Positions 16,972 through 25,683 of a stretch of DNA of 64,000 nucleotides are shown here, piece by piece. Source of the stretch: Phytohabitans rumicis (GTDB lineage: Bacteria; Actinomycetota; Actinomycetes; Mycobacteriales; Micromonosporaceae); the NCBI RefSeq assembly GCF_011764445.1, contig NZ_BLPG01000001.1, forward strand, positions 1,798,001 through 1,862,000, written 5' to 3'. The stretch's first letter is position 1, and every line of letters starts with the position of its first letter. Below the pieces are notes generated by a model. That model made no database searches. It was not told the origin of the DNA and saw only the letters and a program-made list of their open reading frames with translations. The position numbers and the translations under genes were made by a program.

Positions 16972-17262
16972 ATGGGACTGGGCACCATGGAGCAGCTCGA
17001 CACGGACCTCCGGCCGCAAGTCGTGAGCACCATCCAGGCGCTCCTGCCGCGGGTGCTGCGGCGGGAGATGCCGGACGCCTCGGAGCAGACCCGCCTCATG
17101 GAAGACCTGGGCATGAGCTCGTCCAGCTCGCTGGAGCTGATGCTCGAGCTGGAGGACAGCCTGGAGATCCAGATCGACGTCGAAGACATCGACCGGGAGG
17201 ACTTCGCGACGATCGGCACGCTCGCCGACTTCGTCGTCAAGCACCTGATGCCGGCCGGGTGA
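16972..17262 (+). CDS. Free-standing acyl carrier protein 3
   Basis: A carrier protein of about 96 residues with MEDLGMSSSSSLELMLELED (residues 43-62). The run of five serines contains the phosphopantetheine site, most probably S50 by alignment to DLGxxS. An alternative ATG five codons later gives a slightly shorter protein. The stop overlaps the GTG of the following thiolase-like gene. Placed directly after the KAS III-like gene, it is the likely acyl donor or acceptor for that enzyme and for the condensation enzymes. Confidence 0.86.
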   Translation: MGLGTMEQLDTDLRPQVVSTIQALLPRVLRREMPDASEQTRLMEDLGMSSSSSLELMLELEDSLEIQIDVEDIDREDFATIGTLADFVVKHLMPAG

Positions 17263-18137
17263 CGCGGATGTACACTGCCGGCCCGCCCGCCACCGACTAC
17301 CCCGGGCCGCACCTCGTCCGCGCCGCGCGCCGCGCCTTCCCCGGCCCGGCCGCCCGCGCCGCACACCCCGAGCACGCGCCACACCTGACCGCGTACCTGT
17401 CCGATCTGGTCCGGCCGTACGGGCTCGCCCTGCGCCAGCCGGCCGGCGGCCACTCGTACGGCGAGATGGCCGCCGCGCTGGTCGCCGACACCGTCCCGCC
17501 GCACGAGCCGGTCGACCTGCTCGTGCTGGCGTTCGCCGTGCCGGACATCCGCCCCGGGCGGGCCACCGCGACGTACCTGAGCCACATCTGCCCCGGCGCC
17601 CCCATGGCGTTCGCGGTCTGCGACCAGGGCGCCGCCGCCGGCTTCACCGGGCTCCGGCTGATCCGCGAGTACGCCCGCACCGGCGGCTGCCGCCGGGCCC
17701 TGCTCCTCGTGGTGGAGCAGGCCGGTCTGCCGTACGACCCGGCCGCCCCGGTCGCGCTCCCGACCCGGCACACCGGCGTGGCTCTGCTGTGCGGCGACTC
17801 AGGCACGGCGTGGCTCGGTCCGGTGCGCCAGGTACCCATGGCCCCGGGGCAAGCCGGCACAGCGCCGCCCGCGCTCCCGGCCGACCTGGACGCCGACACG
17901 CTGATCCTGGGCAACGGCCTGGGACCGGTACCCGGGGCCCGCTCGGCGCCGTCCGGACAGCCGTACACCGGTGTGTGGTGGACGCTGGCCGGCGAGCTGG
18001 CCGACCCGACCGCCCGCCGGATCGTGCTGGCCGACCACGACCCCGTGCTCGGCTACCTGTGTACGTCCACCGTGGAGATTGGTGGGACCGTCGAGGAAGG
18101 AGGCACAGGTGTCCGAGTGGAACTGGGGGCGTCCTGA
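17259..18137 (+). CDS. Reduced thiolase-fold (KAS III-like) protein, role unknown
   Basis: A 292-residue protein whose first 200 residues resemble the N-terminal half of a KAS III: SYGEMAAALVADTV, LLVLAFAVPDI, and AVCDQGAAAGF with a cysteine at 121. The second catalytic half is shortened (DADTLILGNGL), and I see no clear equivalent of the FabH histidine and asparagine. It may be a non-catalytic partner of the preceding KAS III-like enzyme or a divergent acyltransferase. It starts with GTG overlapping the ACP stop; its 3' end overlaps the methyltransferase start by 29 bp. Confidence 0.65.
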   Translation: MTRMYTAGPPATDYPGPHLVRAARRAFPGPAARAAHPEHAPHLTAYLSDLVRPYGLALRQPAGGHSYGEMAAALVADTVPPHEPVDLLVLAFAVPDIRPGRATATYLSHICPGAPMAFAVCDQGAAAGFTGLRLIREYARTGGCRRALLLVVEQAGLPYDPAAPVALPTRHTGVALLCGDSGTAWLGPVRQVPMAPGQAGTAPPALPADLDADTLILGNGLGPVPGARSAPSGQPYTGVWWTLAGELADPTARRIVLADHDPVLGYLCTSTVEIGGTVEEGGTGVRVELGAS

Positions 18138-18870
18138 CGAGCTGTCGCGACTGATGGACGAGGCATGGTTGGGCCTGGCCCGGTGCGACAAACTGGAACC
18201 CGTCGCCGCCGCTGCCCCGTACTCCCGCGACCAGCTGGGCGCCCTGGGCGTGACCGGCATCGAGTTCGCCGCCTGGAAGACCGCCCATCCGGAAGGGCTC
18301 GGCAGCGACCTGGTTTCGCTGCGGACCGACGACGCCACCACCGAGGCCGGGCACATCTGGCGGGTGGACGGCGAGTGCTACTTCGTAGCGCTGGACATCT
18401 GCCGGCCGCTGCCGTTCGCGGACGGCTCCGTCGACTGGGTGTACGCCGAGCACCTCATCGAGCACGTCACGCTCGACGACGGCATCACCTGGCTGACCGA
18501 GGTGCGGCGGATCCTCGCCCCCGGCGGACTGCTGCGACTGACCACCCCCGACCTGGCGACCTATGTGGACAGTTACACCACCGGGAGCGCGTTCTTCGAC
18601 CGGCACCGCAAGCGCCTGCACGCCGCGGGCCTGGGCCCACCGATGCCGGCCCGCCGGGCGTTCATGTTCAACCAGATCTTCTACCTGTACGGCCACCGCT
18701 GGCTCTACGACCTCGACGAGCTGCGGTACGCCCTGGGCGAGGCCGGCTTCGACCCCGACACCGTACGCCGCGCGTCCTTCCGCAAGGGCGCCCGCCCCGA
18801 CGTAGCCGACCTAGACCGCATCCTCCGCAAAGAAGAGTCCATGTACATCGAAGCAACCCCCCTACCGTGA
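18109..18870 (+). CDS. Class I SAM-dependent methyltransferase
   Basis: A 253-residue methyltransferase of the Methyltransf_11 type. ALDICRPLPFADGSVDWVYAEHLIEHV corresponds to motif II and post-motif regions and RRILAPGGLLRLTTPD to motif III; the glycine-rich motif I is weak. The GTG is set by a strong AAGGAGG ribosome site lying inside the preceding gene. It could methylate a phenol, carboxylate or sugar of the product. The TGA stop forms part of a long perfect palindrome that follows. Confidence 0.85.
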   Translation: MSEWNWGRPDELSRLMDEAWLGLARCDKLEPVAAAAPYSRDQLGALGVTGIEFAAWKTAHPEGLGSDLVSLRTDDATTEAGHIWRVDGECYFVALDICRPLPFADGSVDWVYAEHLIEHVTLDDGITWLTEVRRILAPGGLLRLTTPDLATYVDSYTTGSAFFDRHRKRLHAAGLGPPMPARRAFMFNQIFYLYGHRWLYDLDELRYALGEAGFDPDTVRRASFRKGARPDVADLDRILRKEESMYIEATPLP

Positions 18871-18922
18871 TCAGGGCGTCCCTCAAGTCGTTGGAACGAC
18901 TTGAGGGACGCCCTGATCACGG
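18865..18922. terminator. Perfect 58-bp palindrome between convergent genes (repeat family C)
   Basis: Two fully complementary 28-base arms (18865-18892 and 18895-18922) are separated by only GG. The left arm begins CCGTGATCAGGGCG and contains the methyltransferase stop codon. It lies between the methyltransferase and the convergent amylase gene, and probably acts as a bidirectional terminator. The TGATCAGGG ends recur at 46.3 kb. With a two-base centre it would extrude as a cruciform more readily than form a normal RNA loop. Confidence 0.8.
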
Positions 18923-18939
18923 AAAAGAGGGGGTACGAG

Positions 18940-20751
18940 CTAGCGCCAGGTGTCGAGGAGGCTGACCGGCGCGGTGGGCGTGTAGTAGTGGTTCTCGCCC
19001 GCCTCCCAGGTGACCGTGCCGTCCGGGTCCTTCTTGATGTACTTGTACTCGAACCGCTCTCCGGTCGGCAGGTCCACAGTGGCTCGCCAGACCGGATAGG
19101 TGGCGGCGGACATCGCCACCGCGTTGGCCGGGTTCCAGGAGCCGAGCGCCGGCACGTTGCCGACCACGAACACGTTCTGGCCCCACCAGGTGGTGGCGTT
19201 GACGCCGAAGGTGACGGCCACGGTGCTCGGCGTCGTCGGCGGTGGGGTGCTGCCGCCCGACGCCGGAGCGGCGACGTGCAGTGCCACCCCGCGGTTGGCC
19301 GGGATCGCGGTGGTGAAGGCGCCGCCGGACACCGTGACCGCGCCACCGGTGCACACCCCGGTGGTGGCGTTGTACGTGCCGCGGGCCACGTTGCAGTACG
19401 TCCCGTCCGGCAGGCCGGTGCTGAACGTCCGGGTCCACGCGCTGCCGGTCGCGTTGAACGCGGCGTACCCCCTTGCCCCTCGCGCGAAGGCCAGCCGGCC
19501 GCTGCCGTCGGTGACGACGGACCCGATGCCGGTGCCTTCGGTCGCGTTGCGGAAGCTCGGCATGCCGGCGACCTGCTCGTTGCGGTGCTCGCAGATCCAG
19601 GCGGAGTTGGCGCAGTCGGTGGCGTTGGTGGTGCCGCCCGACGAGCTGGGCGGGCCTTGCGCGGTCACCGAGCCGAACGCGTAGCTGGACATGAGCTGCG
19701 GCCGCCCGTACGGGTGGGCCATCATGAACGCGTCGGCCAGGTAGTACCGGTCACCGTCCTTATAGGTCAGTGTCGGCGTGGACCGCTGGGTGTCGTGGTT
19801 GTCGACGAAGACGACGGACTGGGCGCCGGTGAGGCCGCCGTAGTTCGGCAGGCTGCCGAGCTGTGCGATGTTGCCGTCCTTGAACGCCGACGCGACCGAC
19901 CGCTGGTAGTCGAAGTTGGTGACCGCGCCGTACGGGGCGTACGCGGTGTACGGGACGGTGGCGTCGCCGTACACCTCGTGGAAGAGGTCCGGCTTGCCGC
20001 CGAACTCCGGCACGTCGTGCAGCCGCGAGATGATGTCGGCCAGGTGCGCCTCCTGCACGTGCTTGGCCGCGTCCACGCGGAAGCCGGCCACGCCCAGGTC
20101 GATCACCGAGTTCATGTACTTGGCGATCTTCCGGCGTACCTCGGGGAGGCTGGTGTCGAGGTCGGCCAGGGCGAGCAGCTCGCAGTCCTGCACCTCGTTC
20201 TTGTCGCTCCAGTTGCTGATCGTGCGGTAGCAGGTGCCGAAGTCCGCGTACCCGTAGCTGTCGCCGGAGCCGTCGTTGAACAGGTTCGGATAGTCGTACT
20301 TGGTGTAGGCCGTCCCGGCGCTGCCGGGGCCGCTGCCGACCGAGCCGGTGCCGCTCATGTGGTTGAGCACCAGGTCGACGTAGATCTTCACACCCCGGGC
20401 GCGGCAGCGCTGGACCATGTCGATGAACTCGGCGCGGGTCCCGCGCCGCGTCTGGTCGATCCGGTACGACACCGGCTGGTAGTCCTGCCACCAGGGGTAC
20501 GTCGCGCCTTCCGCACTGGGCAGCACCACGTGCTCCTGCGGCGGGGACACCTGTACGCCGCCCCAGCCGTTGGGGCCGAGGGTGGTCTCGCATTCCTGGG
20601 CGATCGACGACCACCGCCACTGGAAGAGGTGGACGATCGAGCTGCCGTTGCTCTGGACGGCCGCCTGTGCCGTGGGGGCGGTGGCGGTGAGGAACAGGAC
20701 GGGTCCGACGAGCGCCGCTAGGGTGGCGGCGATCGATCTACGTGGGGACAT
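18940..20751 (-). CDS. Secreted alpha-amylase (GH13) with C-terminal starch-binding CBM20
   Basis: A 603-residue exported enzyme that hydrolyses alpha-1,4 bonds of starch. An N-terminal signal peptide (MSPRRSIAATLAALV to TAQAA) leads into the GH13 barrel with GVKIYVDLVLNH, GFRVDAAKH (nucleophile Asp), FHEVYG (acid Glu) and FVDNHD. After a serine/proline linker near residue 505 comes a CBM20 starch-binding module (WGQNVFVVGNVPALGSW). The ATG after the longer upstream frame gives the signal peptide. It is unrelated to the biosynthetic cluster and marks its right boundary. Confidence 0.95.
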   Translation of the reverse strand: MSPRRSIAATLAALVGPVLFLTATAPTAQAAVQSNGSSIVHLFQWRWSSIAQECETTLGPNGWGGVQVSPPQEHVVLPSAEGATYPWWQDYQPVSYRIDQTRRGTRAEFIDMVQRCRARGVKIYVDLVLNHMSGTGSVGSGPGSAGTAYTKYDYPNLFNDGSGDSYGYADFGTCYRTISNWSDKNEVQDCELLALADLDTSLPEVRRKIAKYMNSVIDLGVAGFRVDAAKHVQEAHLADIISRLHDVPEFGGKPDLFHEVYGDATVPYTAYAPYGAVTNFDYQRSVASAFKDGNIAQLGSLPNYGGLTGAQSVVFVDNHDTQRSTPTLTYKDGDRYYLADAFMMAHPYGRPQLMSSYAFGSVTAQGPPSSSGGTTNATDCANSAWICEHRNEQVAGMPSFRNATEGTGIGSVVTDGSGRLAFARGARGYAAFNATGSAWTRTFSTGLPDGTYCNVARGTYNATTGVCTGGAVTVSGGAFTTAIPANRGVALHVAAPASGGSTPPPTTPSTVAVTFGVNATTWWGQNVFVVGNVPALGSWNPANAVAMSAATYPVWRATVDLPTGERFEYKYIKKDPDGTVTWEAGENHYYTPTAPVSLLDTWR

Positions 20752-20793
20752 CGCGCTCTCCAGACGAAGACGGGGGGGTTCCGGGTGCACGAG

Positions 20794-20845
20794 CTTTGCA
20801 AGTTTCGCAAGAGTTTCCAGGTTGTGTCCAGATCCTTGCAGCAAG
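20794..20845. promoter_or_regulatory. Amylase operator candidates (CTTGCAG-type)
   Basis: Between the divergent amylase and cupin genes are CTTGCAGCAAG (20835-20845, a near-perfect palindrome) and CTTTGCAAGTTTCGCAAG (20794-20811). CTTGCAG/TTGCAAG repeats are the known hallmark of LacI-family maltose regulators at actinomycete amylase promoters. The spacing and position upstream of the amylase fit such control. Confidence 0.5.
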
Positions 20846-20870
20846 ACTTTTCAGGTGGGGAGACTTGCTC

Positions 20871-21349
20871 ATGACTTATCCACCGGCGCGGTATAAGGGC
20901 GATTCGGGCGACATCAGCGCTACGTACCGGCCCGATGGGCACGCGCCGGAGCTGACGTACCGCACCGGCAACACGGTCCATTACCTGGCCACCGGCACGA
21001 CGACCAACGGCCAGTTCGGCCTCTACCGCTGGGAGATGGGCCCGGCGCCCAGCGGCCCGGATCCGCACTTCCACCGGTCGATCTCCGAGTCGTTCTACAT
21101 CCTCACGGGTACGGTGCGGATCTACGACGGCACCCGCTGGATCGACTGCACGCCGGGCGACTTCGTCCACGTACCGGAGGGCGGCGTGCACGCGTTCCGC
21201 AACGAGTCCGGCCAACCGGCGACGATGCTCCTGCACTTCGCGCCCGGCGCCCCCGCGAGGGCTACTTCGAGGGCCTGGTGGGCCTGGCCGGCAAGACCGA
21301 CGAGGAAAAGGCCGCCTTCTTCCTGGAGCACGACACGTTCTGGCTGTAG
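20871..21349 (+). CDS. Cupin-domain protein, with apparent frameshift
   Basis: A small cupin of about 159 residues. The two cupin motifs are GPDPHFHRSISESFYILTG and PGDFVHVPEGGVHAFRNES; histidines and glutamate for a metal site are present. As read, the frame breaks at the C run 21250-21254. One added C restores REGYFEGLVGLAGKTDEE and the tail ending FLEHDTFWL with the TAG used here. Function is unknown; such cupins include isomerases and dioxygenases. Divergent from the amylase. Confidence 0.75.
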
Positions 21350-21361
21350 CCGCCCGGGCCG

Positions 21362-21389
21362 GCGCGGCCCGCGTTTCCGCGGGCCGCGC
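21362..21389 (+). terminator. GC-rich hairpin after the cupin gene
   Basis: A perfect 12-bp stem, GCGCGGCCCGCG and its complement, with a TTTC loop lies 12 bp after the restored cupin stop. There is no U tract, as is common in actinomycete terminators. Confidence 0.5.
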
Positions 21390-21410
21390 GGCGCGCGCCG
21401 CGGGGGGCGC

Positions 21411-21516
21411 CGCGTCGATCAAGGACTTCTGCGCCGATCAAGGGCAAAAGGTCGTGGATCGGAGATCAAAGCACGGCCGTTCGCCCTTGATCGACGGGAA
21501 AGCCCTTGATCGCCGC
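21411..21516. repeat. Palindromic repeat family B, copy 1 (nested inverted repeat)
   Basis: The most complete copy of a nested inverted repeat. Inner arms are CGATCAAGGGCAAAAGGTCG and CGGCCGTTCGCCCTTGATCG. Outer arms are CGATCAAGGACTT and AAAGCCCTTGATCG. Copies 2 and 3 are near 32.7 and 44.8 kb. It fills much of the interval between the cupin and the SMR pump promoter. Confidence 0.75.
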
Positions 21517-21552
21517 GGCGCGCAAGCGCCGCGCGGGGCGATCCGGGGACAT

Positions 21553-21584
21553 CTTGTACGATTGTACTTGTACAGACGTACAAG
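21553..21584. promoter_or_regulatory. Operator for the SMR pump operon (TetR site candidate)
   Basis: Arms CTTGTACG and CGTACAAG, 8 bp and perfect, flank a second TTGTACTTGTACA-like repeat, all within 32 bp and ending 14 bp before the SMR start. The layered palindrome resembles sites bound by paired TetR dimers, and the TetR gene is the next in the operon, so autoregulation is likely. Confidence 0.6.
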
Positions 21585-21598
21585 AGAGGGAGCGTGCT

Positions 21599-21922
21599 GT
21601 GCCGTACGTGTTTTTGTTGGGTGCCATCGCGGCCGAGGTGTTCGCCACCAGCCTGCTCAAGTCGACCGAGGGGTTCAGCCGGCTCTGGCCGACCGTGGCC
21701 TGCCTGACCGGCTACGTGGTCTCGTTCGCGGCACTGTCCCAGGCGGTCAAGGGCGTCCAGGTCGGGTTCGCGTACGCCCTGTGGTCCGGGCTGGGCACGG
21801 CCGCGATCGTCGCCATCGGCGCGGCCTTCCTCGGCGAGCCGATCACCTTCGTCAAGGTCGCCGGGACCGCGCTGATCATTCTCGGCGTCGTGACGCTCAA
21901 CCTGGGCGGGGCGGCGCATTGA
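21599..21922 (+). CDS. Small multidrug resistance (SMR) transporter
   Basis: A 107-residue, four-helix membrane protein of the EmrE/SugE family that exchanges protons for cationic drugs or guanidinium-like compounds. The essential membrane glutamate is E13 (AIAAEVFATSLLK), and ALWSGLGTAAIVAIGAAFLGE is the family's GxG-containing third helix. The GTG follows a GAGAGGGAG ribosome site. It overlaps the TetR gene, and the operator upstream makes a self-contained drug-inducible efflux unit. Confidence 0.9.
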   Translation: MPYVFLLGAIAAEVFATSLLKSTEGFSRLWPTVACLTGYVVSFAALSQAVKGVQVGFAYALWSGLGTAAIVAIGAAFLGEPITFVKVAGTALIILGVVTLNLGGAAH

Positions 21923-22500
21923 CCGGCCCGCGCACCCAGCGCCGCCGGGACCCCGAGGCCCGCAAGGAGGCGCTGGCCACCGCGGCGCTGGAGGTCATCG
22001 CGGAGGCGGGCATCGGGCGTACCACGCACCGGGCCGTCGCCGCTCGCGCGGACCTGCCGCTGGGCGCCACCACCTACTACTTCCCCACCCTCGACGACCT
22101 CATCGCCGCCGGGCTGCGCCGGGCCACCGAGGCGGTCCGCGCCGACCTGCGGGTCTGGGCCGAACGGCTCGCCACCGCCCCGGACCTGCCGGCGGCGCTC
22201 GCCCGGATGAGCGCGGCCTACCTCGCCGACCGGCGGCGCGCCCAGATCGAGTACGAGTTGTACGTCGCGGCGGCACGCGACCCGGTGCTGCGGCCGCTGG
22301 CACGGGAGTGGCTGCGCGGGCTGCGCGACGTGCTGGAGCCACACGTCGGCGCGGCGGCGGCCCGTGACGTCTGCGCGCTGCTGGACGGTGCGATGCTGCA
22401 GGCGCTCGTCACCGGCGGCGACCTGGACGAAAAGGCGCTGGCCGAGGCGATCCGCCGGCTCACCCGGGGCGGCGCGGGGTGTGGCGGCGGTACGGGCTGA
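21919..22500 (+). CDS. TetR-family repressor of the SMR pump
   Basis: A 193-residue TetR regulator. The helix-turn-helix is visible near residues 30-55 as IGRTTHRAVAARADLPLGATTYYFPTL, and the C-terminal part is the ligand/dimer domain. The start is probably the TTG that overlaps the SMR stop codon (TTGA), since there is no ATG or GTG nearby at the right place. Its 3' end overlaps the convergent DNA glycosylase gene by 41 bp. Confidence 0.85.
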   Translation: MTGPRTQRRRDPEARKEALATAALEVIAEAGIGRTTHRAVAARADLPLGATTYYFPTLDDLIAAGLRRATEAVRADLRVWAERLATAPDLPAALARMSAAYLADRRRAQIEYELYVAAARDPVLRPLAREWLRGLRDVLEPHVGAAAARDVCALLDGAMLQALVTGGDLDEKALAEAIRRLTRGGAGCGGGTG

Positions 22501-23089
22501 CCGTCGGGTCACCCTCGATCCAGAAACGCCACGGCCGGTCGTGGGCGCCGTTCACGCCGACCCGGGGGCCCGCGGCGATCGCCGACTCGGGCACCGGCGC
22601 GGACGGCGGCGCAAGCCGCACCGGCCCGTCGCCGAGCAGGTACGCCCCGTACGCCGTCCCGTCGATGCCCAGCGCCTGGCACAACCGGGCCGGACCCCGG
22701 GCGAGGTCCCGAGCGGAAGCGGCAGACCGACGCCGCGAGGACGCCACCGCGGTGCCGGACAGGACCGCACCCGCGCGCAGCAGCACGGCGGCAGCCTCGC
22801 CGGGCGGGCCCGTCACCACGTTGGCGCACCAGTGCATCCCGTACGTGAAGTACACGTACAGGTAACCCGGCGGCCCGAACATGATGGCGTTGCGGGGCGT
22901 ACGGCCGCGGTGTGCGTGCGAGGCGGGGTCGCCGGCCGTACCCGCGTATGCCTCGACCTCCGTCAGGCGGACCGTGACGCCGCCGGCGGACAGCTCGCAC
23001 CCCAGCAGGCCGCGCGCCGCCGGCAGCACCGGCCCGGCCAACAGCGAAGCGAGGTCGGTCAGCGAGGCACCACCCGCGCCGTGACCCAT
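22460..23089 (-). CDS. 3-methyladenine DNA glycosylase (AAG/MPG type)
   Basis: A 209-residue base-excision repair enzyme that removes alkylated purines. The family motif RNAIMFGPPGYLYVYFTYG and CANVV are present, and the catalytic region RLTEVEAYAG lies near residue 43. The ATG (MGHGAGGASLTDLA) overlaps the end of argH by 31 bp, so it is probably the last gene of the arginine transcript. Confidence 0.92.
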   Translation of the reverse strand: MGHGAGGASLTDLASLLAGPVLPAARGLLGCELSAGGVTVRLTEVEAYAGTAGDPASHAHRGRTPRNAIMFGPPGYLYVYFTYGMHWCANVVTGPPGEAAAVLLRAGAVLSGTAVASSRRRSAASARDLARGPARLCQALGIDGTAYGAYLLGDGPVRLAPPSAPVPESAIAAGPRVGVNGAHDRPWRFWIEGDPTVSPYRRHTPRRPG

Positions 23090-24489
23090 TCCCGCCACCC
23101 GTCCAGCTTGTCCACCACGGCGGCGAGCTGGTCGGCGACCGGACCCGGGCCGGTCGAGCCGGGGGTGATCCGGGCGGCCAGCGCCGACCGCACCGACAGC
23201 ACGTCGCGCACCGTGGGATCCAAATAGGAGCTGACCAGCGCCAAGTCCTCGTCGCTGACCTCGTCGAGCGCGCACTCGCGGGCCACGCAGAGCGCGACCA
23301 GCCGGCCGGTCACCTCGTGCGCCTCGCGGAACGGCACGCCCTTGCGGACCAGCCAGTCGGCGACCTCGGTGGCCAGCGTGTAGCCCACCGGTGCGGCGGC
23401 GACCAGGCGGTCGACGCGTACCGTCATGGTGGAGATCATGCCGGCGAGAGCCGGCAGCACCAGCTCCAGGGTGTCGACGGCGTCGAAGACCGGCTCCTTG
23501 TCCTCCTGCATGTCCCGGTCGTACGTCAGCGGCAGGCCCTTGAGCATGGTCAGCACCGTGACCAGGCCGCCGATGAGCCGGCCGGCCTTGCCGCGGGCCA
23601 GCTCGGCGATGTCCGCGTTCTTCTTCTGCGGCATGATCGACGAGCCGGTGGCGAACCCGTCGTCCAGCTCCGCCCAGCCGAACTCCTGCGATGTCCACAG
23701 CACCACCTCCTCGCCGAGGCGGGACAGGTGCACCCCGACCAGCGCGGTGATGAAGAGGAACTCGGCGACGAAGTCCCGGTCGGCGACGGCGTCCATCGAG
23801 TTGGCGGCCGGCGCGTCGAAGCCGAGCTCCTTGGCCACCCGCACCGGGTCCAGCGGCAGCGACGAGCCGGCGAGCGCGCCGGCACCGAGCGGGCTGATCG
23901 CGGCGCGGGCGTCCCAGTCGCGCAGGCGTTCCAGGTCGCGCAGCAGCGGCTGCACGTGCGCGAGCAGCCAGTGCCCGAACGTGACCGGCTGCGCGTGCTG
24001 CAGGTGCGTCATCCCGGGGGCCGGCGTGTCGACGTGCCGCTCGGCCTGCTCGACCAGCGCATCCGCGAGCTGCACCAGGCTGGCGGCCACCCCGCGGGCG
24101 TGGTCGCGCAGGTAGAGCCGCAGGTCGGTGGCGACCTGGTCGTTGCGGGACCGGCCGGCGCGCAGCTTGCCGCCGAGGGTGCCGAGGCGTTCGAGCAGGC
24201 CACGCTCCAGCGCGGTGTGCACGTCCTCGTCCTCGACCGTCGGCCGGAACGCCCCGGAGGCGCAGGCGGCCTCCAGGTCGTCGAGCGCGGCGAGGATCTG
24301 GCCGAGCTCGCCGGCGTCGAGCAGCCCGGCGCCGGCCAGCACCCGGGCGTGCGCGCGGGAGCCGGCCAGGTCGTACGGGGCCAGGCGCCAGTCGAACTGG
24401 ACGCTCACGGACAGGCGGGCGAGGGCCTCGGCCGGGCCGCCGGCGAACCGGCCGCCCCACAGGCTGGTACGAGAAGACACGACTGACAT
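23059..24489 (-). CDS. argH: Argininosuccinate lyase
   Basis: Splits argininosuccinate into arginine and fumarate, the last step of arginine synthesis. At 476 residues it has family length, with LWGGRFAGGPAEALARLSVS at the N-terminus, RSRNDQVATDLRL near residue 113, and the signature GSSIMPQKKNAD near residue 280. It starts 2 bp after the argG stop and is the last biosynthetic gene of the arginine operon. Confidence 0.97.
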   Translation of the reverse strand: MSVVSSRTSLWGGRFAGGPAEALARLSVSVQFDWRLAPYDLAGSRAHARVLAGAGLLDAGELGQILAALDDLEAACASGAFRPTVEDEDVHTALERGLLERLGTLGGKLRAGRSRNDQVATDLRLYLRDHARGVAASLVQLADALVEQAERHVDTPAPGMTHLQHAQPVTFGHWLLAHVQPLLRDLERLRDWDARAAISPLGAGALAGSSLPLDPVRVAKELGFDAPAANSMDAVADRDFVAEFLFITALVGVHLSRLGEEVVLWTSQEFGWAELDDGFATGSSIMPQKKNADIAELARGKAGRLIGGLVTVLTMLKGLPLTYDRDMQEDKEPVFDAVDTLELVLPALAGMISTMTVRVDRLVAAAPVGYTLATEVADWLVRKGVPFREAHEVTGRLVALCVARECALDEVSDEDLALVSSYLDPTVRDVLSVRSALAARITPGSTGPGPVADQLAAVVDKLDGWREWVTARVVPR

Positions 24490-24491
24490 TC

Positions 24492-25683
24492 TTACCCCAA
24501 CCGTCCGTCCCGGGCGGCCGCGATCCGGCTCGGCAGCCCCCACAGCCGCACGAACCCCACCGCCTGCGACTGGTCGAACGTGTCACCCGTGTCGTACGTG
24601 GCCAGGTTGAAGTCGTACAGGCTGGCCTCGGAGCGCCGGCCGGTGACCACCGCGCGGCCGCCGTGCAGCGTCATCCGCACGTCGCCGGTCACGTGCCGTT
24701 GGGTCTGGGCGACGAACGCGTCCAGCGCGTCCTTCAGCGGCGAGAACCACAGGCCGTCGTACACCAGTTCGGCCCAGCGCTGGTCGACGCTCTTCTTGAA
24801 GCGGGCCACGTCGCGCTCGACGGTCACGGCCTCCAGCTCCTGGTGGGCGGTGATCAGCGCGATCGCGCCCGGCGCCTCGTACACCTCGCGGCTCTTGATG
24901 CCCACGAGCCGGTCCTCGACCATGTCCAGCCGTCCGACTCCCTGGGCTCCGGCCCGCCGGTTCAGTTCCGCTATCACCTGGTACGGGGTGAGCGTCTCGC
25001 CGTCGATCGCGACCGGCACCCCGGCGTCGAAGGTGAGCACGATCTCGTCCGGGTCGCGCGGCTCCGCCGGGTTGGCGGTGTAGGTGTAGAGGTCCTCGAC
25101 CGGCGCGTTCCAGATGTCCTCCAGGAAACCGGTCTCGACGGCCCGGCCCCACAGGTTCTGGTCGATCGAGTACGGCGACTTGTGGCTGACGTCGATCGGC
25201 AGGCCCTTCTCCTCGGCCAGGGCGATGGCCTTGTCCCGGGTCCACGCGAAGTCCCGGGCCGGCGCCACGACCTTCAGGTGCGGGGCGAGCGCGCCGATGC
25301 CCACCTCGAAGCGGACCTGGTCGTTGCCCTTGCCGGTGCAGCCATGCGCGACGACCGTGCCGCCGTGCCGCTGGGCCGCCGCGACCAGGTGCTTGACGAT
25401 CAGCGGCCGGCTCAGCGCGGACAGCAGCGGGTAGCGGTCCATGTAGAGCGCGTTGGCCCGGACCGCCGGCAGGCAGTAGCCGGCCGCGAACTCGTCCTTC
25501 GCGTCGATGACCTCGGCCTCGACCGCGCCGCAGTCCAGGGCGCGCCGGCGGATGGCGTTCATGTCCTCGCCGCCCTGCCCGAGGTCGACCGCGACCGCGA
25601 TCACCTCGGCGCCCATCCTGTCCGCCAGGTACGGGATGGCGACCGACGTGTCCAGGCCGCCGGAGAACGCCAGCACGACGCGC

